The notes beneath the pieces were generated by a model, which was not told where the DNA came from, did not search any database, and was given only the letters and a program-made list of their open reading frames with translations. From Flammula alnicola (lineage: Eukaryota > Basidiomycota > Agaricomycetes > Agaricales > Strophariaceae), in contig JADNRV010000059.1 in NCBI GenBank assembly GCA_015499995.1, positions 124,001 to 188,000 of the forward strand: a DNA stretch of 64,000 nt. The letters are read 5' to 3'. Made by a program: the position numbers and the translations under genes. This document shows, piece after piece, positions 1-11,228 of this stretch. How positions within the stretch are numbered: the first letter of the stretch is position 1; each line of letters begins with the position of its first letter.

Positions 1-210
1 GACTTCCTCGGCTGGCACGGAGAACACTACGTTGTGGTGCGGAGCGACCACAGCAGCAACGGCTACGGGAGTGGGAGCGTCGAGCTCAAGGAATTGCCAA
101 CGAGGCGGCGCCTGGATTGTGGGAAAGGAGTTGACCTCGGGGGGGAAGATGCGGCGTGGTTGGAGCGAAAGGACGTTCCCATGGACTATGAAATGCCGGG
201 GCTCGACTGA
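1..210 (+). CDS. 3' end of an unknown protein-coding gene (partial)
   Basis: Frame 1 is open from the first base to a TGA at 208-210 and gives about 69 residues, starting DFLGWHGEHYVVV and ending YEMPGLD. The stretch is GC-rich with balanced amino-acid use, and it converges on AKR1, which ends at 728 on the other strand. That fits the last exon of a gene whose body lies outside the window. No family is recognised. An overlapping frame (32-364) gives a Cys/Thr-rich translation without protein character and is probably a shadow. Confidence 0.5.
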   Translation, partial: DFLGWHGEHYVVVRSDHSSNGYGSGSVELKELPTRRRLDCGKGVDLGGEDAAWLERKDVPMDYEMPGLD

Positions 211-727
211 ATGTGAAGTGTGTTTGCGCACCTGTACTTCGCGCGATGCGACGTGGGTACTTATCTATATGGTCAGCCCCATCTGCCTGCTTCTTTGTCC
301 ACCTGCCATGCTAGCCTCAGTGCTCGCCCGATGGAAAAACTTGCTTCGGGATTTCTTGCTGTAATACTAGTTGGTTTCTGTCATATTTCATCGTGCTTTC
401 GTTGTACCGCAATTGATTGTATATTATCCTGCACATCGCATCTTGCATCCTAGAATAGACCACGTATTCAAGTTGTTCTGGTTTCAGTATGTACACGGAT
501 GAACCAAAGAACCGCCTTCACCGAGGTTCAACGTGGTCATGAGAACCAGAGTCAATAAGATAAATATTGGTTCGTGAGTGATGAAAAAGTTACACAAGTC
601 CATGTCATCAATGAGATGAACGACTAGATACACACTGCAGGTATGTTTCCAATGATGCAAGACGAAAGATGGGGTCAGGATGGAATGCGGTAAGGACACA
701 AAAGCTCGTAGTAAAGAAGGGTCCGCG
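211..727. other. Convergent 3' intergenic region
   Basis: This is the space between the stop of the partial plus-strand gene and the stop of AKR1 on the minus strand. It is AT-richer than the genes and should hold both 3' UTRs. No RNA gene, repeat or conserved ORF is seen. Confidence 0.5.
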
Positions 728-3365
728 CTAAACCTGACTGACAGGTTCGTATCCGCCCCGACTACTGCTCGCCCTGCCCAGTCCAAAGCCCATAAACAGT
801 CCCTTCCGGCTCGCCGGTTTTCTGGCCCCATCCTCGTCCTCCTCTCTCCCCCTTCTGATCTTCGCTTCTCGGAAACCTTCAAGAGGCACATCATACAGCT
901 TATCATACTCCACACCCAACTCGCGTCCTGCCGTCCAAAAGTCCTTGCAGTTCGCGACGATGCCCATATCGAACGGGTTGCTCGCCTTGCTCGCGCGCGC
1001 GAGGCCATCCACGGCCTTGCCCTTCGTGAAGCGGTCGAAGCCGAGCAGGTTCATCAGGAAGCCGCTGCCGCACCCCGCGCACACCCCGGAGTGGCGGTGC
1101 ACGACCCCCGTCGAGGCGCTGCTCGCTTCGCTGACGAGCGCGGTGTCCTCCGTATCGACGCCAGACAGGACGCTGTCCGAGCGAGTCTGGTGCCTGTGCC
1201 CCATTTGCCCGGAGAGCGACGCGCCGCCGCGCCCGCCCATGAAGCCATACCGCCCGAGATTGGATACTTCGAGGGTCGTCATCTGTCGTGCGACTTGCCA
1301 GAACTGCGAGGCCAGGAGGATGGCCGTCCAGGTGAGCTGGAGAGTGGCCCAGACGGCGACAGAGACAAGGAATGTATCGTGTGCTGTGATCGCGCAGAGG
1401 TTTCCGGGAAGAGGACAAGATGGCGATATTTCCGAGGGGTCTGAAGGAAGAGGAACGATAGAGAAGTCTGCAAGTGATAAGTCAGAAACAGTGCAGCAGA
1501 CAGTGTAAGGGTAAATAGAACGCACAAGCATATGTAAGGTAGTCAAAGAGGCAGATACCCACGACAAGAGTGGTGACAAACAGCAGGAACTGGCGGTGGT
1601 TGTTAGAGCCCACTAGAAATGATATCAGCATCGTCGCCCCCTGCAACAGAAAAGGAACACGAACCGCAATTCCACACCCAAGGACAGTGACTGTAAGTTA
1701 AAACCACCAAGTTAGCTCGTCGTTCTTGTCGTTGCAAAATACTTACTGGTCACTACGCGCAATGCACTTGTCACATACGCGACAATGCTTCGAGCGCAGC
1801 GGTTTTCGGGCCATGCACTGGATGCAGAAAGTTTGCCCGTTCAGCCGTCCCTCAGACGCGAGGTCTTCAATAATCTGAAACAACCATTGAGACAGTGGCA
1901 CAACAACAGGAAACTGAACGCACGGATTTCAGTTCCTCATCGCTGGCTGGTTTGGGGCATGTACCGGGATCCAGTGTGATGGAGCGGAAGAAATTGTAGG
2001 CACATAGGCCTACAGACAGTGCAAACGTGAGATGTGCCACGGAGTGGTACGGTGTTTCTGAAGCTCTTTCAGCGGGAACTTGGAGTGGGAAGACGATGAA
2101 AGAGACTGACGTTGGACGAGTTTCGTAGACCAGCAATAAAGTACCCATAGAATAGATCCAGAGATAATGCCAGCAAAATATGGCGTCTGACTGACGCTGT
2201 CGGTGTAGGTGGATTTATTCAAGAGAACTCTGGTGACAATCTGCCCAACTAACGCATGAGGCGAGGCTTTGACACGAAGAACGAATGAGAGACGACGTAC
2301 GTGATGCATTCCAAAGAACTCTGCAGCGGCAAGTAAAATACCGGTATACCATGGTAGGAGCGTTAAAGTCATGAACATTAAATAGAAAAAGATCGTAGGC
2401 ATTGTGAAGATCGCAATTTTCGTATTCCGCTGCACGAGGGTTGAGTCAATTGTTGATATGGTGTGAATGAAGACGTACATCGCTCAGAGGTTTTCCGCGT
2501 TTCACGCCGTGTTCATCCATTCCTCCTTCCTCCAGCGCCCGCTTCCAAGCACCCAGACTCTTCAGTTCCGCAGCCATATCACGAGGCGTTCGACCCTCTC
2601 CGTCCTTTGCCGTAAGGTCTGCACCCTTTTCGATGAGCCTTCGAATGGCAACCCTATTTCCTCTAACCACGGCCCAATGAAGGGGTGAGAGACCAGCGTC
2701 GTCTTTGAGATTCGGGTTGGCTCCATGTCTGAGCAGTAGGTCGACAGACAGCGCGTCGCCTTGGTAAGCCGCCCACATCAGCGAGGTATGTCCTTGCGAG
2801 TCTCGAGAATCGACATTGATAGGTTGGTGGAGGAGGTACAGAAGAGGCATAATGGAGGATGAATGAGTGACGAGATGGAGCGAATTGTATCCTTGCGAGT
2901 CGGTAATGGTGGGGTCGGCCCCATGGGCGATGAGAAGTTGGATAACATAGAGGTATCCGTTGCGTGCAGCCCATTGCATTGGTGTGGCCACGAGGTCGCC
3001 GCCGAGCGCGTCCACTTCTGCGCCCTGCTCGAGTAGGAAACGACACGCTGCGACGTGTGCATTAATTGCGGCCCAGTGAAGCGGGGTGATGTTTTGGGCG
3101 TCTCGGTCGGTGGCACTGGCTTTTCCCGAAGTAATGAGTTCTCGGATGAGTTCTACGTCGCCTCGCTGCGCTGCGACGAATACTGAAGACTAAAAAGATA
3201 TTAATATGGCACCTCATGTTTTGGAGTTTCCATGCGTACTTCGTCTGGTTGAGCATTGGGGTCATTCAGGGCCTGCGAGAATGACATGTCGGTCGCCATT
3301 GCTGATTCCGTCGACACGAGGGATGTCGAAGGAGGGGATTTTATGTTTACAAGCGTGTCGTCCAT
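728..3365 (-). CDS. AKR1: Palmitoyltransferase AKR1 (ankyrin repeats + DHHC)
   Basis: AKR1-type protein S-acyltransferase, an integral Golgi/endosomal membrane enzyme that palmitoylates cytosolic cysteines. The gene is spliced from about nine exons with 45-60 nt introns into roughly 740 residues. The chosen ATG at 3365 (context ACCACCATGG) follows an in-frame TAA; the first intron is 3239-3190. An N-terminal block of ankyrin repeats (about 3189-2480, e.g. [37 protein letters not shown]) is followed by hydrophobic segments (about 2429-1990). A cysteine-rich domain follows ([22 protein letters not shown], about 1850-1755). The catalytic [10 protein letters not shown] is split by introns near 1740 and 1660, and NNHRQF follows. 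The C-terminus carries the conserved [15 protein letters not shown] block typical of AKR1. All catalytic residues are present. The helicase gene at 4688 is divergent. Confidence 0.93.
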
Positions 3366-4687
3366 GGTGGTCGTCAGCAAAGTGTTCTGAGTTTACAGGT
3401 TGCTGTGCTTGTTTGTCAGCGGGCGCGATCACCCACGATCTATTTACACAGCTTCGCAACCGCACCTTGATATCCAGGGACCAAGACAACCTTGGTGAGT
3501 AGAGTCCGGAGTACTTTTAGACGGAAGCTACGGGTTAAACGTGAGAGGTTAGAAGAGAAATGTTTTATCGACTCTCGAGGCCTGGGTTCGTGGTGACTGT
3601 GACATTTTATGGGTGAAATGTCACCGCAGAAATTTAAATTCTTGACTCGTTGTTCCGACACTATGAGCTCGAGCTTGATGCCCTTCGGTCAAAGCACATA
3701 TTCACCAGCCACCACGCAACAATCGTCATCCTCCATGACAACGCTCTCGTATATATACGCAAGACAAAGTGCATTCCACAGATCTTCTTTGTCTGACACC
3801 CTGCGGCGATGTTGCTTCAGTCCTGATGATTGATGCAGGCCATTTTCGAGAGCTGCATACATATGGCATTTCAGGACCTCCAGCAGATCAAAGACTCGCT
3901 AGCTTTTTTCAGGTATCTGAACTCTCAGCATGCCCAATCCTTGGAACGGTTGACTTGCAGCTGAAATTCATGGAACCTTAGAACGCCGAGCCTTGACGCG
4001 GTGATTCCTGATTCCGAAACCCTAGAGCGCCACTATACCATCCAAGTCTCAAGTGATCGATTAAATAAAAGAAATACCTGACAGACTATGGGATGTACGA
4101 AAGCTGGTTCAGACTAGTTGTTCAAGATTTCTTTGTGGCAACGAATTTCCCCTCAAAGCAATGTGCCGACGTGACAAGCAAGGAAAGGATCCATACTTCC
4201 GATATTCCTCGTCCTTTCAAAAGTAAGGCTCTAGCCATGCTTCTCTCCTAATTGGGTAAGGATTGTACCATACGAACCCGTTCCCTCGAGCTCTGAGCGC
4301 TAAACACCGATTTTTTTTCGATAAAGCAAGCCCGGAATGAGAGCTCCTTGTATGCAACTCGCATGAATAACTGTTGAGACTTCTTTGCCACACACATAAT
4401 GTTCTCGCTATTGTTCACCAACATGTGGAGAATATTACATTACCGAATGGCTGTTTTCTTTTCTTCTCAGCGCCTAATCTAAATTAGAGCGGATGAACCC
4501 TGTTGCCTTCTTCTCAGCACACTTTGCGACTTCACAAGGGAAAATGTGGCTTCCATGCGCCGCAGCATCCATCCATCCGACGGCTTCTTCACAAAAGACC
4601 TGTGCGTCCTTCTGCTTTACGCCTTTAAACCTCCTGACTCTTGGTCTCGTCAATCCCTGCCTTTCACTTTTTCTACTCTGATGTGCA
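3366..4687. other. Divergent promoter region between AKR1 and the helicase, with a possible ORF relic
   Basis: Shared upstream region of two divergent genes. At about 3640-3800 (+) one frame reads LFRHYELELDALRSKHIFTS and onward to IRKTKCIPQIFFV before a stop. A second frame at about 3810-3980 reads VLMIDAGHFRELHTYGISG. Together they may be a decayed exon pair of an unidentified gene; no family is recognised and chance is not excluded. Nothing else clear is seen. Confidence 0.3.
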
Positions 4688-7600
4688 ATGGCCTCCATTG
4701 CGCAAAATATCTTCTCCAGAAACGAATCCTTCCCGGAAAGGATTAACTTTCGTCGGGTCTCTCATCGTCAAGCTGGCGATGCCGTCAGGCATCTTACAAA
4801 CCAAAAGGTCGCCTCTTCCTCCCTTCTCACTATTGGGGTCGCATATCATGTGTCGAACACCGGCAAACTCGACTTCATTTCATTGGCGAACACTGATACG
4901 GCCTTCCGCATCGACTTCGATATGAAAGTAGATGGGATAGATAAGGACTTTTTCACCCTTCTCTCTGCTACGGACGATGCGCTGAGCGACGACCGCCCAA
5001 GATGCCTCTTAGTTGGCTTTTCGATGGCCCGCACTGCAGTCCAAGTTCATCAAACTACCCGCCGGCGTCTCAAAGGAGTTGACCTCTCCACTCTTTATAC
5101 TCCGGCCACCTGGAAGCCCCATTCAGCGATGGAGGTGGTGGACCGCGTATCAAGGTCAGCAAATAAATGGGAAGTTGCGCGCCTTTGGGTAGGCAACGAG
5201 CACTCGATGGAAAAGAACATCTGCCTGCAAGCCTGGCTCGCTGCCTGGTACGTCAAGTCATTCTGTATATATAAGAATGTATCTCACGTTTTCGCCAGCG
5301 TTGGTAGCAGAAGTCTCACCAAACTTGACAACGCCTTGAAGGTGGATACATCCTTTCTAAATCTGTTGGTGAGTCTGTTCGGCTTTGGGTATTTCAGTGG
5401 TTGTGACTCACCAACTTTTCGTAGGAGCTCGACTTATTGGCCCAAATGGTCGCACAAGCCGATCTTATTGACAGTCATAAACCCAAAGAAGCTCCAAACG
5501 ATTTTTCGAAGGTCACGTTGAACAAATTCGGACAGGTGGAAGTTGTCAATGCTCGGTATAAGACGAGGATACGGCGAAGTGAGAGCGTATGTGTCTTTTT
5601 TGATATGACAAAGTCGTAACTGCTAAATGCCGATTATCTGTAGACCCAAGTAATCATGACTAGGAAGGATGGGTACGAATACGTTGGAAATGCACATGGA
5701 TCGAAAGGAAAGCAGACCACGATAAGGATGCATGGAAAGAACCACAATCTCGGAGAGATACAAAGTATCCGGGTCGTTGGTCGCCAAGAACTGACCAATC
5801 CAGAGAAGGCACGGGAAGAATTCCTTCACCTCCTATTGACGGGCCGGAAAAATCTGCGCGATTCGCCCTTCATTCGTACCCTGTGGTTTCCAAAGTGGAA
5901 AGCGACTAATTGTCCATTCCGAACTGTCGCCCTCGATTTGCTGACCGCCGATCGAATGACGGCTGAAATGAAGCTGAATGAATCCCAGCGCCATGTTGTC
6001 CGTGGGATGGTTGGTGATATGCCAGTGGTAGTAGCTCATGGTTTGCTTGTATTCTTATTTCGACCCATTGGATTCACATTGACGTATCGTTTGAAGGACC
6101 ACCTGGTACTGGAAAAACGACGACGATAGCTGCAGCATCACGTATCTGGGATCTTCACGGTCATTCAGTCTGGATTGCTGCTCATTCTAATGTCGCGGTA
6201 AAGAATATTGCGGAAACTTTGTACAAAAAAGGCGTCGATTTCAAGCTTTTGATCTCTAAAGACTTCTTTGTGGAATGGTAAGAATATTCTTACTACTTAT
6301 CATCGACTCAGGATAATAATTTCTATAAGGCATGAACATTTATATGCCGAGATACTTCAGAGAATCATACGGTCTGACGACTTGCCTGGGGATGTTCGTG
6401 AGATGGAGCGAGTCGTCGGCGACTCGTGCATCATTTTATGCACTCTTAGTATGCTCTCTAATCCAGCGCTTCAAGATAATGGCACATTTGACCTTGTTCC
6501 CGTGGAACGCCTCATAATCGACGAAGCCTCTCAGATCAACACCTTCGAATTTCTGGTAAGGTCTCGGCCGTTTCTTTACGATCGTGGTTGATTTATTTGG
6601 TTTTTGATAGCACATATTCGAAAGATTCCAAGAGACGCTAGAGAAAGTATGCTTCTTTGGCGACCCCAACCAACGTGTGTATGCATACCGTTATTTAACC
6701 ATCCCTGTTAACTTCTTTTTTCGTTCAGTTCCTCCCTTCGGCCAAGAAAAGGTTCCAACTATCAGGACCATCTTTGATTTACAACATATAACGAATTCGA
6801 ACCGGGATTTCTTTCTTGACACGCAATGTAAGTTCATCTGCGTGTCATATAGCAGGAACATGATCCTGGGCTGTGTCCACTGTCTAATATAAGTCTCTTC
6901 ATTTTCTTTTGCAGATCGAATGCCTGTTCCAGTCGGATCCTTTATTTCAGAACAAATTTATGGAGGACGCCTCCAATCCGAACATGTTATCAAAGATACA
7001 CATTGCGTCGCTTTTATTGATGTTGGTCCTCCGAGAGGGCAAGAAGGAAAGGTTGGCTTCAGCTGGAAGGTGACTTCTTATGTTATTTCGACATTCCGAG
7101 TTGGGAACATGCTGACATCCATTTCCCAGAACGAAGCAGAAATAAAGTCTATCGTTCATCTTGTCAGGTACTATTACCAGGGCAGAAACTTCTGCGTGAT
7201 TACGCCATATGACGCGCAACGAGCTGCCATCGAGACCGCATTGAAGAGCGAAAACCTGCCCTGGAATTCTGTTTATAATCTTGACAGTTTTCAAGGTGAG
7301 GAATACTTCTCCTTTTTCGAGGAATTTGTTGCGATAAAACTTTTGTATCTCAAGGAAATGAAGCAGATTATGTGCTTATATCAGTGGTCAGGTCTGAAAC
7401 CCAGCCTGGATTCCTCGTGTCGCTTAACAGGATGAACGTCTTGCTGACTCGGTGCCGCAAGGCGATGATAATTTTGACAAGCAAAAGGTTTATGGCACTG
7501 GGAGGCTCCCGGACCTTGTTAGGAAAGATGGCCTCCTATTGGAGCTTATACTCCAAGCGCCCCGGGCATGGATTGACTGGAGTCGTGTAGCTGAGGGTGT

Positions 7601-8177
7601 TGCCGACCTTCCAGATGTCCTTGGACCCAATCGTGGTCGAGCTCAGAAGGTATATATCAACACCGTTCCAGACATGCTACCCACTCCTGGCACCCGATAC
7701 GTCTCTCAAGCATATCGAGGTCACTCTGCAGGATTTGTCGTTAGCGCCTTATTTCAAAGAAAGACGGGTCTCGGCAATGTTGCTTGGGGCGGTGCTGGAC
7801 AGCCACCAATCCCCGCGTCAAGTCCTCCCATAGACCTTGTGGATGGCAATGTCTTTCCTTCACTGCCAGTGGTCGCACCAAAAATGCCCATTTTACGAGG
7901 GTCTTGGAAGGCAATCACGTCCCCCACGAACACAATCCATAAACATTCTCTGCTCCTGAAGCATCGCCCCCCAACAACCGCAATGGAGAAGAAAGAAGCG
8001 ACCATGCAGCCACAGCAATTAAGGATGCCTTCCCACTCTTACACTAATATTTATGTACCTCACCAGGCGGTAGCGAGCGCGCATCATGTGGGCTGGACGA
8101 TAGTTGACAAAAATCGCAAGGTCGGGTCTCAGAAAAGTGTAATGGCATCTACAAATATTTACTCTCGTAGACGATGA
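4688..8177 (+). CDS. SF1 helicase, Upf1/DNA2/NAM7-like (possible C-terminal frameshift)
   Basis: Superfamily 1 DNA/RNA helicase of the DNA2/NAM7 group. ATG at 4688 follows an in-frame TGA. The N-terminal third (ITIGVAYHVSN-like region onward) is a fungal conserved region of unknown role. NESQRHVVRGM (about 5980) precedes the Walker A GPPGTGKTTT (about 6096-6125, created by splicing out the preceding intron). Walker B IIDEASQ is at 6514-6534, FFGDPNQ at about 6653, YRMPVPVG at about 6914, the VITPYDAQRAAIE motif at about 7197, and SLNRMNVLLTRCRKAM (motif VI, catalytic Arg) at about 7420-7470. About eight short introns separate these blocks. After SRTLLGKMASYW (about 7540) the frame closes at 7590. 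The expected continuation APRAWIDWSRVAEG lies in the next frame and stays open to 8177, so either a small indel or an unusual 36-nt intron lies near 7490-7560. RNA/DNA preference is unknown. Confidence 0.8.
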
Positions 8178-8342
8178 TATAATCCTGGGGAAATATAATT
8201 ATCATAACACGTACCTCTGCACTGGGATGAAATACTTGAAAGCTATAATTGAAGGCTAGGTCGTGCCACTCCGCTCATTCGGTACTTCAGGATTGGCTCA
8301 CACTTCGAGCTGAATAAATTTAAGATCTCTAACAGTTGACTT

Positions 8343-8989
8343 TAGTGATGTGCCGGCTCGGGCTTGGCCTGAAAGCCCCGGCTCTGGCCCGGCTTTGGGC
8401 GGCTCAGGCTTTGTCAAATCACGAGCCGGGCCAAAAGCCGGAAATCAGGCTTGGCCCGGCCCGGCTTTGGCCCAAGCCGGGGCTTTGCTGACAAATTAGT
8501 TAAAACATAATATAATAAAAATATTTTGATATCTACATACAGATGCAAGTCTAAAGTACATATTTAACTATTATGCGGGTGACTAAGACATGTTGTCAAA
8601 CGTGCAATACCACTTGCAACTTATTTTCGCACTCACAATGAACATTGATGGCATTTCAAACTCAGCCGGACTTGTCCGTCAATGCATGGCCACCATTACA
8701 CACGATCAACTGATCATCAGACTGACTTTAAACTATTATTAGATCAAACCTTCGTGAACATACAGTACAAAAAGTGCGTTGTGGGTACTCAAAGGTCAGT
8801 TTTTCACCGTTTGAACTCGAAAAAAAATTGGCAGAAAGCCCCGGCCTGGGCCGAGGGCTCGGGCTTATCAAATTATCAGGCCGGGCCAAAGCCGGCTCCA
8901 GGCCAACACCTTTGGCCCGGCTTGGCCCGGCTTCTTTGGGCCCGGCTTGGCTCGGCTTCTGGCCTCAGGCCGGAGCCGGCACATCACTA
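8343..8989. mobile_element. Non-autonomous hAT-like MITE, 647 bp, with 8-bp target duplication
   Basis: Termini are TAGTGATGTGCCGGCTC at 8343 and its inverted complement ending at 8989. Both are bordered by GTTGACTT (8335-8342 and 8990-8997), a perfect 8-bp target-site duplication as made by hAT transposases. Both ends carry clusters of GGCCCGGC/GCCGGGCC subterminal motifs; the middle (about 8490-8800) is AT-rich and holds no transposase ORF. It must have been mobilised in trans. Confidence 0.85.
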
Positions 8990-10060
8990 GTTGACTTAGT
9001 ATACCTCTTGATCAACTGTTATGAGAATATATGTCTTGAAATAAATTTACTCGAGAACAAACCAAAGAAAGGAGGGTTCCTTAAGAGAAATTCACAGTTG
9101 TATGAACAGGGTGACGCTTGTCCTTTGATTATATAACTTTAAGAGTGACCTCGGATCAAACTCAGCATCGCCACCATGTAATCCAGATTTACACCAATCC
9201 AATCCTATCTCGTCGTAGGATAGGATTGGTGTGATACCGGCGCGGTGGGTCTCCAAGTTGGCGTTACGAAAACCTCAGCCAAAATGGTAATGAAATAACA
9301 GTAAGGACGCTCGATTGAAGTGTCGCCGAATGCGTCATTGTTACTATCACTAGCTCCAGCTGATTCTAAGTCTTAGACGTTGTTGGAAGTACTGAGTGAT
9401 TGGCAGGAGAAGGATTTGATTGGGACCTATCCGATTCCTTTCAATGTGATATTCCAAGTTATTGCGAGGCCAAAAGGAACCATTTACGGCCAAGGATACT
9501 AGTTCTCTAAACTGTAATAATCAAGCTCTCTAATAAACACTAAGGTTGAGGTCCATGGTGAAGTCATCCAAGCAAATAAATTATATCATTATCATTGTAC
9601 ATCTGACTGTCAAAATGCTGTTCCTTTTACTAAGCTTAGACTACAAGTGGTCATTGCATCAGCTGGACGACAGGCGGGGGAGGCATTGATCATCTTTTCA
9701 GTCGATAGAAGTTGGTCCCATTTGGTCAAGACCTTGCCCCGAAAGTTGAGCTGGGCAAAGCACAAGGTCTTTGACATGTACATACGAAATTTATGATAAT
9801 TATAGAAAATCAATCCGAAGTCCTGTCATGAGAGTATTGTTGAGTTCATCCTGTTCTATCCTATTATCAGGTCCCTGATGCTGCACGCGGCTGTCCACTG
9901 GAATTTTTTTTTGGTACCAGCATTGTTCATTCTCTGGGACTCCACCTGGGCCCGCATCTTTCACATAAAATTTTCAGGATTTACCCATACCCTCCGATGT
10001 TATTCAAATCTAAATCCAGAGAATTTGTCTTTCACATGTATAATCGGGCAAGAGAAAATC
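8990..10060. other. Intergenic stretch without a recognised gene
   Basis: AT-rich sequence. The one clear structure is a perfect 11-bp hairpin, CCAATCCTATC (9199-9209) and GATAGGATTGG (9219-9229), with a 9-nt loop. A minus-strand ORF at 9610-9813 (contains FRGKVLTKWDQLL) has no recognised family. Nothing else is supported. Confidence 0.4.
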
Positions 10061-10068
10061 TGCGTGCC

Positions 10069-11003
10069 TTGAGCGTGCACAAGCGTGCCTGAGCGTGGCA
10101 CGCTCATCACGCTCAACCTTCGGGCGCATTTACCTAGCCCAAATTAGGCTCGGTAGTCTCCATAGGTTCATAGAGGCTATGTGGTAATGTATCTATTTAA
10201 TAGCTACCTATAAATGCGAAATATAGCCTATTATATAGGCTTGACGTGGAAGTACTAAAGTTAAATATTAAACTGAAAGTTCAAGCGAAAGAAAGGCAAC
10301 GGCAAGGAAAGAGGTGCAAAGAGGTGAGCTTCCTTGCTCCTCCCCGTCTCATTTGTCACTATATATCCCTCCGCCACCTCACCACCTCGCGCGTCGCCAC
10401 CTCTCGTCAGGTCCTCTCCTCCTCCTCCCCTCCTCGTGGCCTTGACCTCCTTGACGTTCCTCTACCCCGAGCCAACTCCTAAGCCTTCAATGCATCACGG
10501 TTCGAACGTTCAACCAGCGCCATCGATTCTAACTGCAGCCCTGTAGCTTTTCCCCAAAGGGTTTTAATGCACCCGGTACTAGCGACTTTACTAGTATACA
10601 CTTCCGTGCTTCGCACGGGTCCTCACAGGCGTAAGTGACTTGAACAGTGATACATAATAATGGTGCGTATAGGTACCCAACTTCGTCTTTCTCCGTTCCT
10701 AGTTCTCTGGCGCACTCCGCATAACGTCTAACACAGATAAGATGACGAAGGGGTTCTATGGAATGAAATTAAGAAAGAAAACGTCAGTAGAGTATCCATC
10801 TAGATGCTAAATTAAGAAACGCTGACAGTAAGTTGGCATGCAAGCGTGCTAGGAGTTTATGCGTGCATGCCCAATTGGCGTGCGAGCGTGCGTGAGCGTG
10901 CCACGCTAAAATCTTTAAATTCACACGCGTACCGCTGCGTGCAGCCGCGTGCATTGGAGTGCCACGCTAAGCACGCTAAGCATGCCACACACGCTCGTGC
11001 ACA
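10069..11003. repeat. Region bounded by CACGCT/AGCGTG-rich clusters (candidate decayed TIR element)
   Basis: The left cluster at about 10069-10118 (GTGCACAAGCGTG then GAGCGTGGCACGCTC) and the right cluster at about 10835-11003 contain many GCGTGC/CACGCT hexamers. The far right end in reverse complement (GTGCACGAGCGTG, then AGCGTGGCAC) resembles the left end, so the two are an imperfect inverted pair about 0.93 kb apart. No clean target duplication is visible. The Helitron-like terminus at 10591-10618 lies inside. Confidence 0.4.
10591..10618 (-). mobile_element. Helitron-like 3' terminus
   Basis: Read on the minus strand, a GC hairpin (CCGTGC, loop GAA, GCACGG; plus 10604-10618) is followed after about 9 nt by CTAG and then T. 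A short GC hairpin just upstream of CTRR with a T on the host side is the hallmark of a Helitron 3' end. The body would extend to higher coordinates. No Rep/helicase ORF and no matching 5' TC end were identified, so this could be a non-autonomous or truncated copy. Confidence 0.45.
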
Positions 11004-11228
11004 CGGATATCCTCTAGCCCTGTATAATCAGAACATGTAGGCCTTATGGCCCAAGTCAGAAGCTATATACCTGATTTCTTTCCACATTGCAATAAAAATA
11101 GATACTACTTAACACGGAGTGTAATCCACAATAGTCCCTTTCCTAACACTTTCAACGGTGAGCCCTTCGTCCCCTTGTGCTTATAATTTATAAACAATTC
11201 ACAGCTATTACAGTGAGCTTGTACAGAA

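Noticed and set aside
484..1008. Minus-strand ORF ending in PCTY
   Set aside because: It overlaps the AKR1 3' end in another frame and has no family features.
903..1444. Long overlapping ORFs on both strands within 680-1508
   Set aside because: They are frame shadows of the GC-rich last AKR1 exons; only the 728-1579 minus frame matches the AKR1 C-terminus.
10846..11040. ORF MLGVYACMPNW
   Set aside because: Produced by the CACGCT repeat cluster; no protein character.
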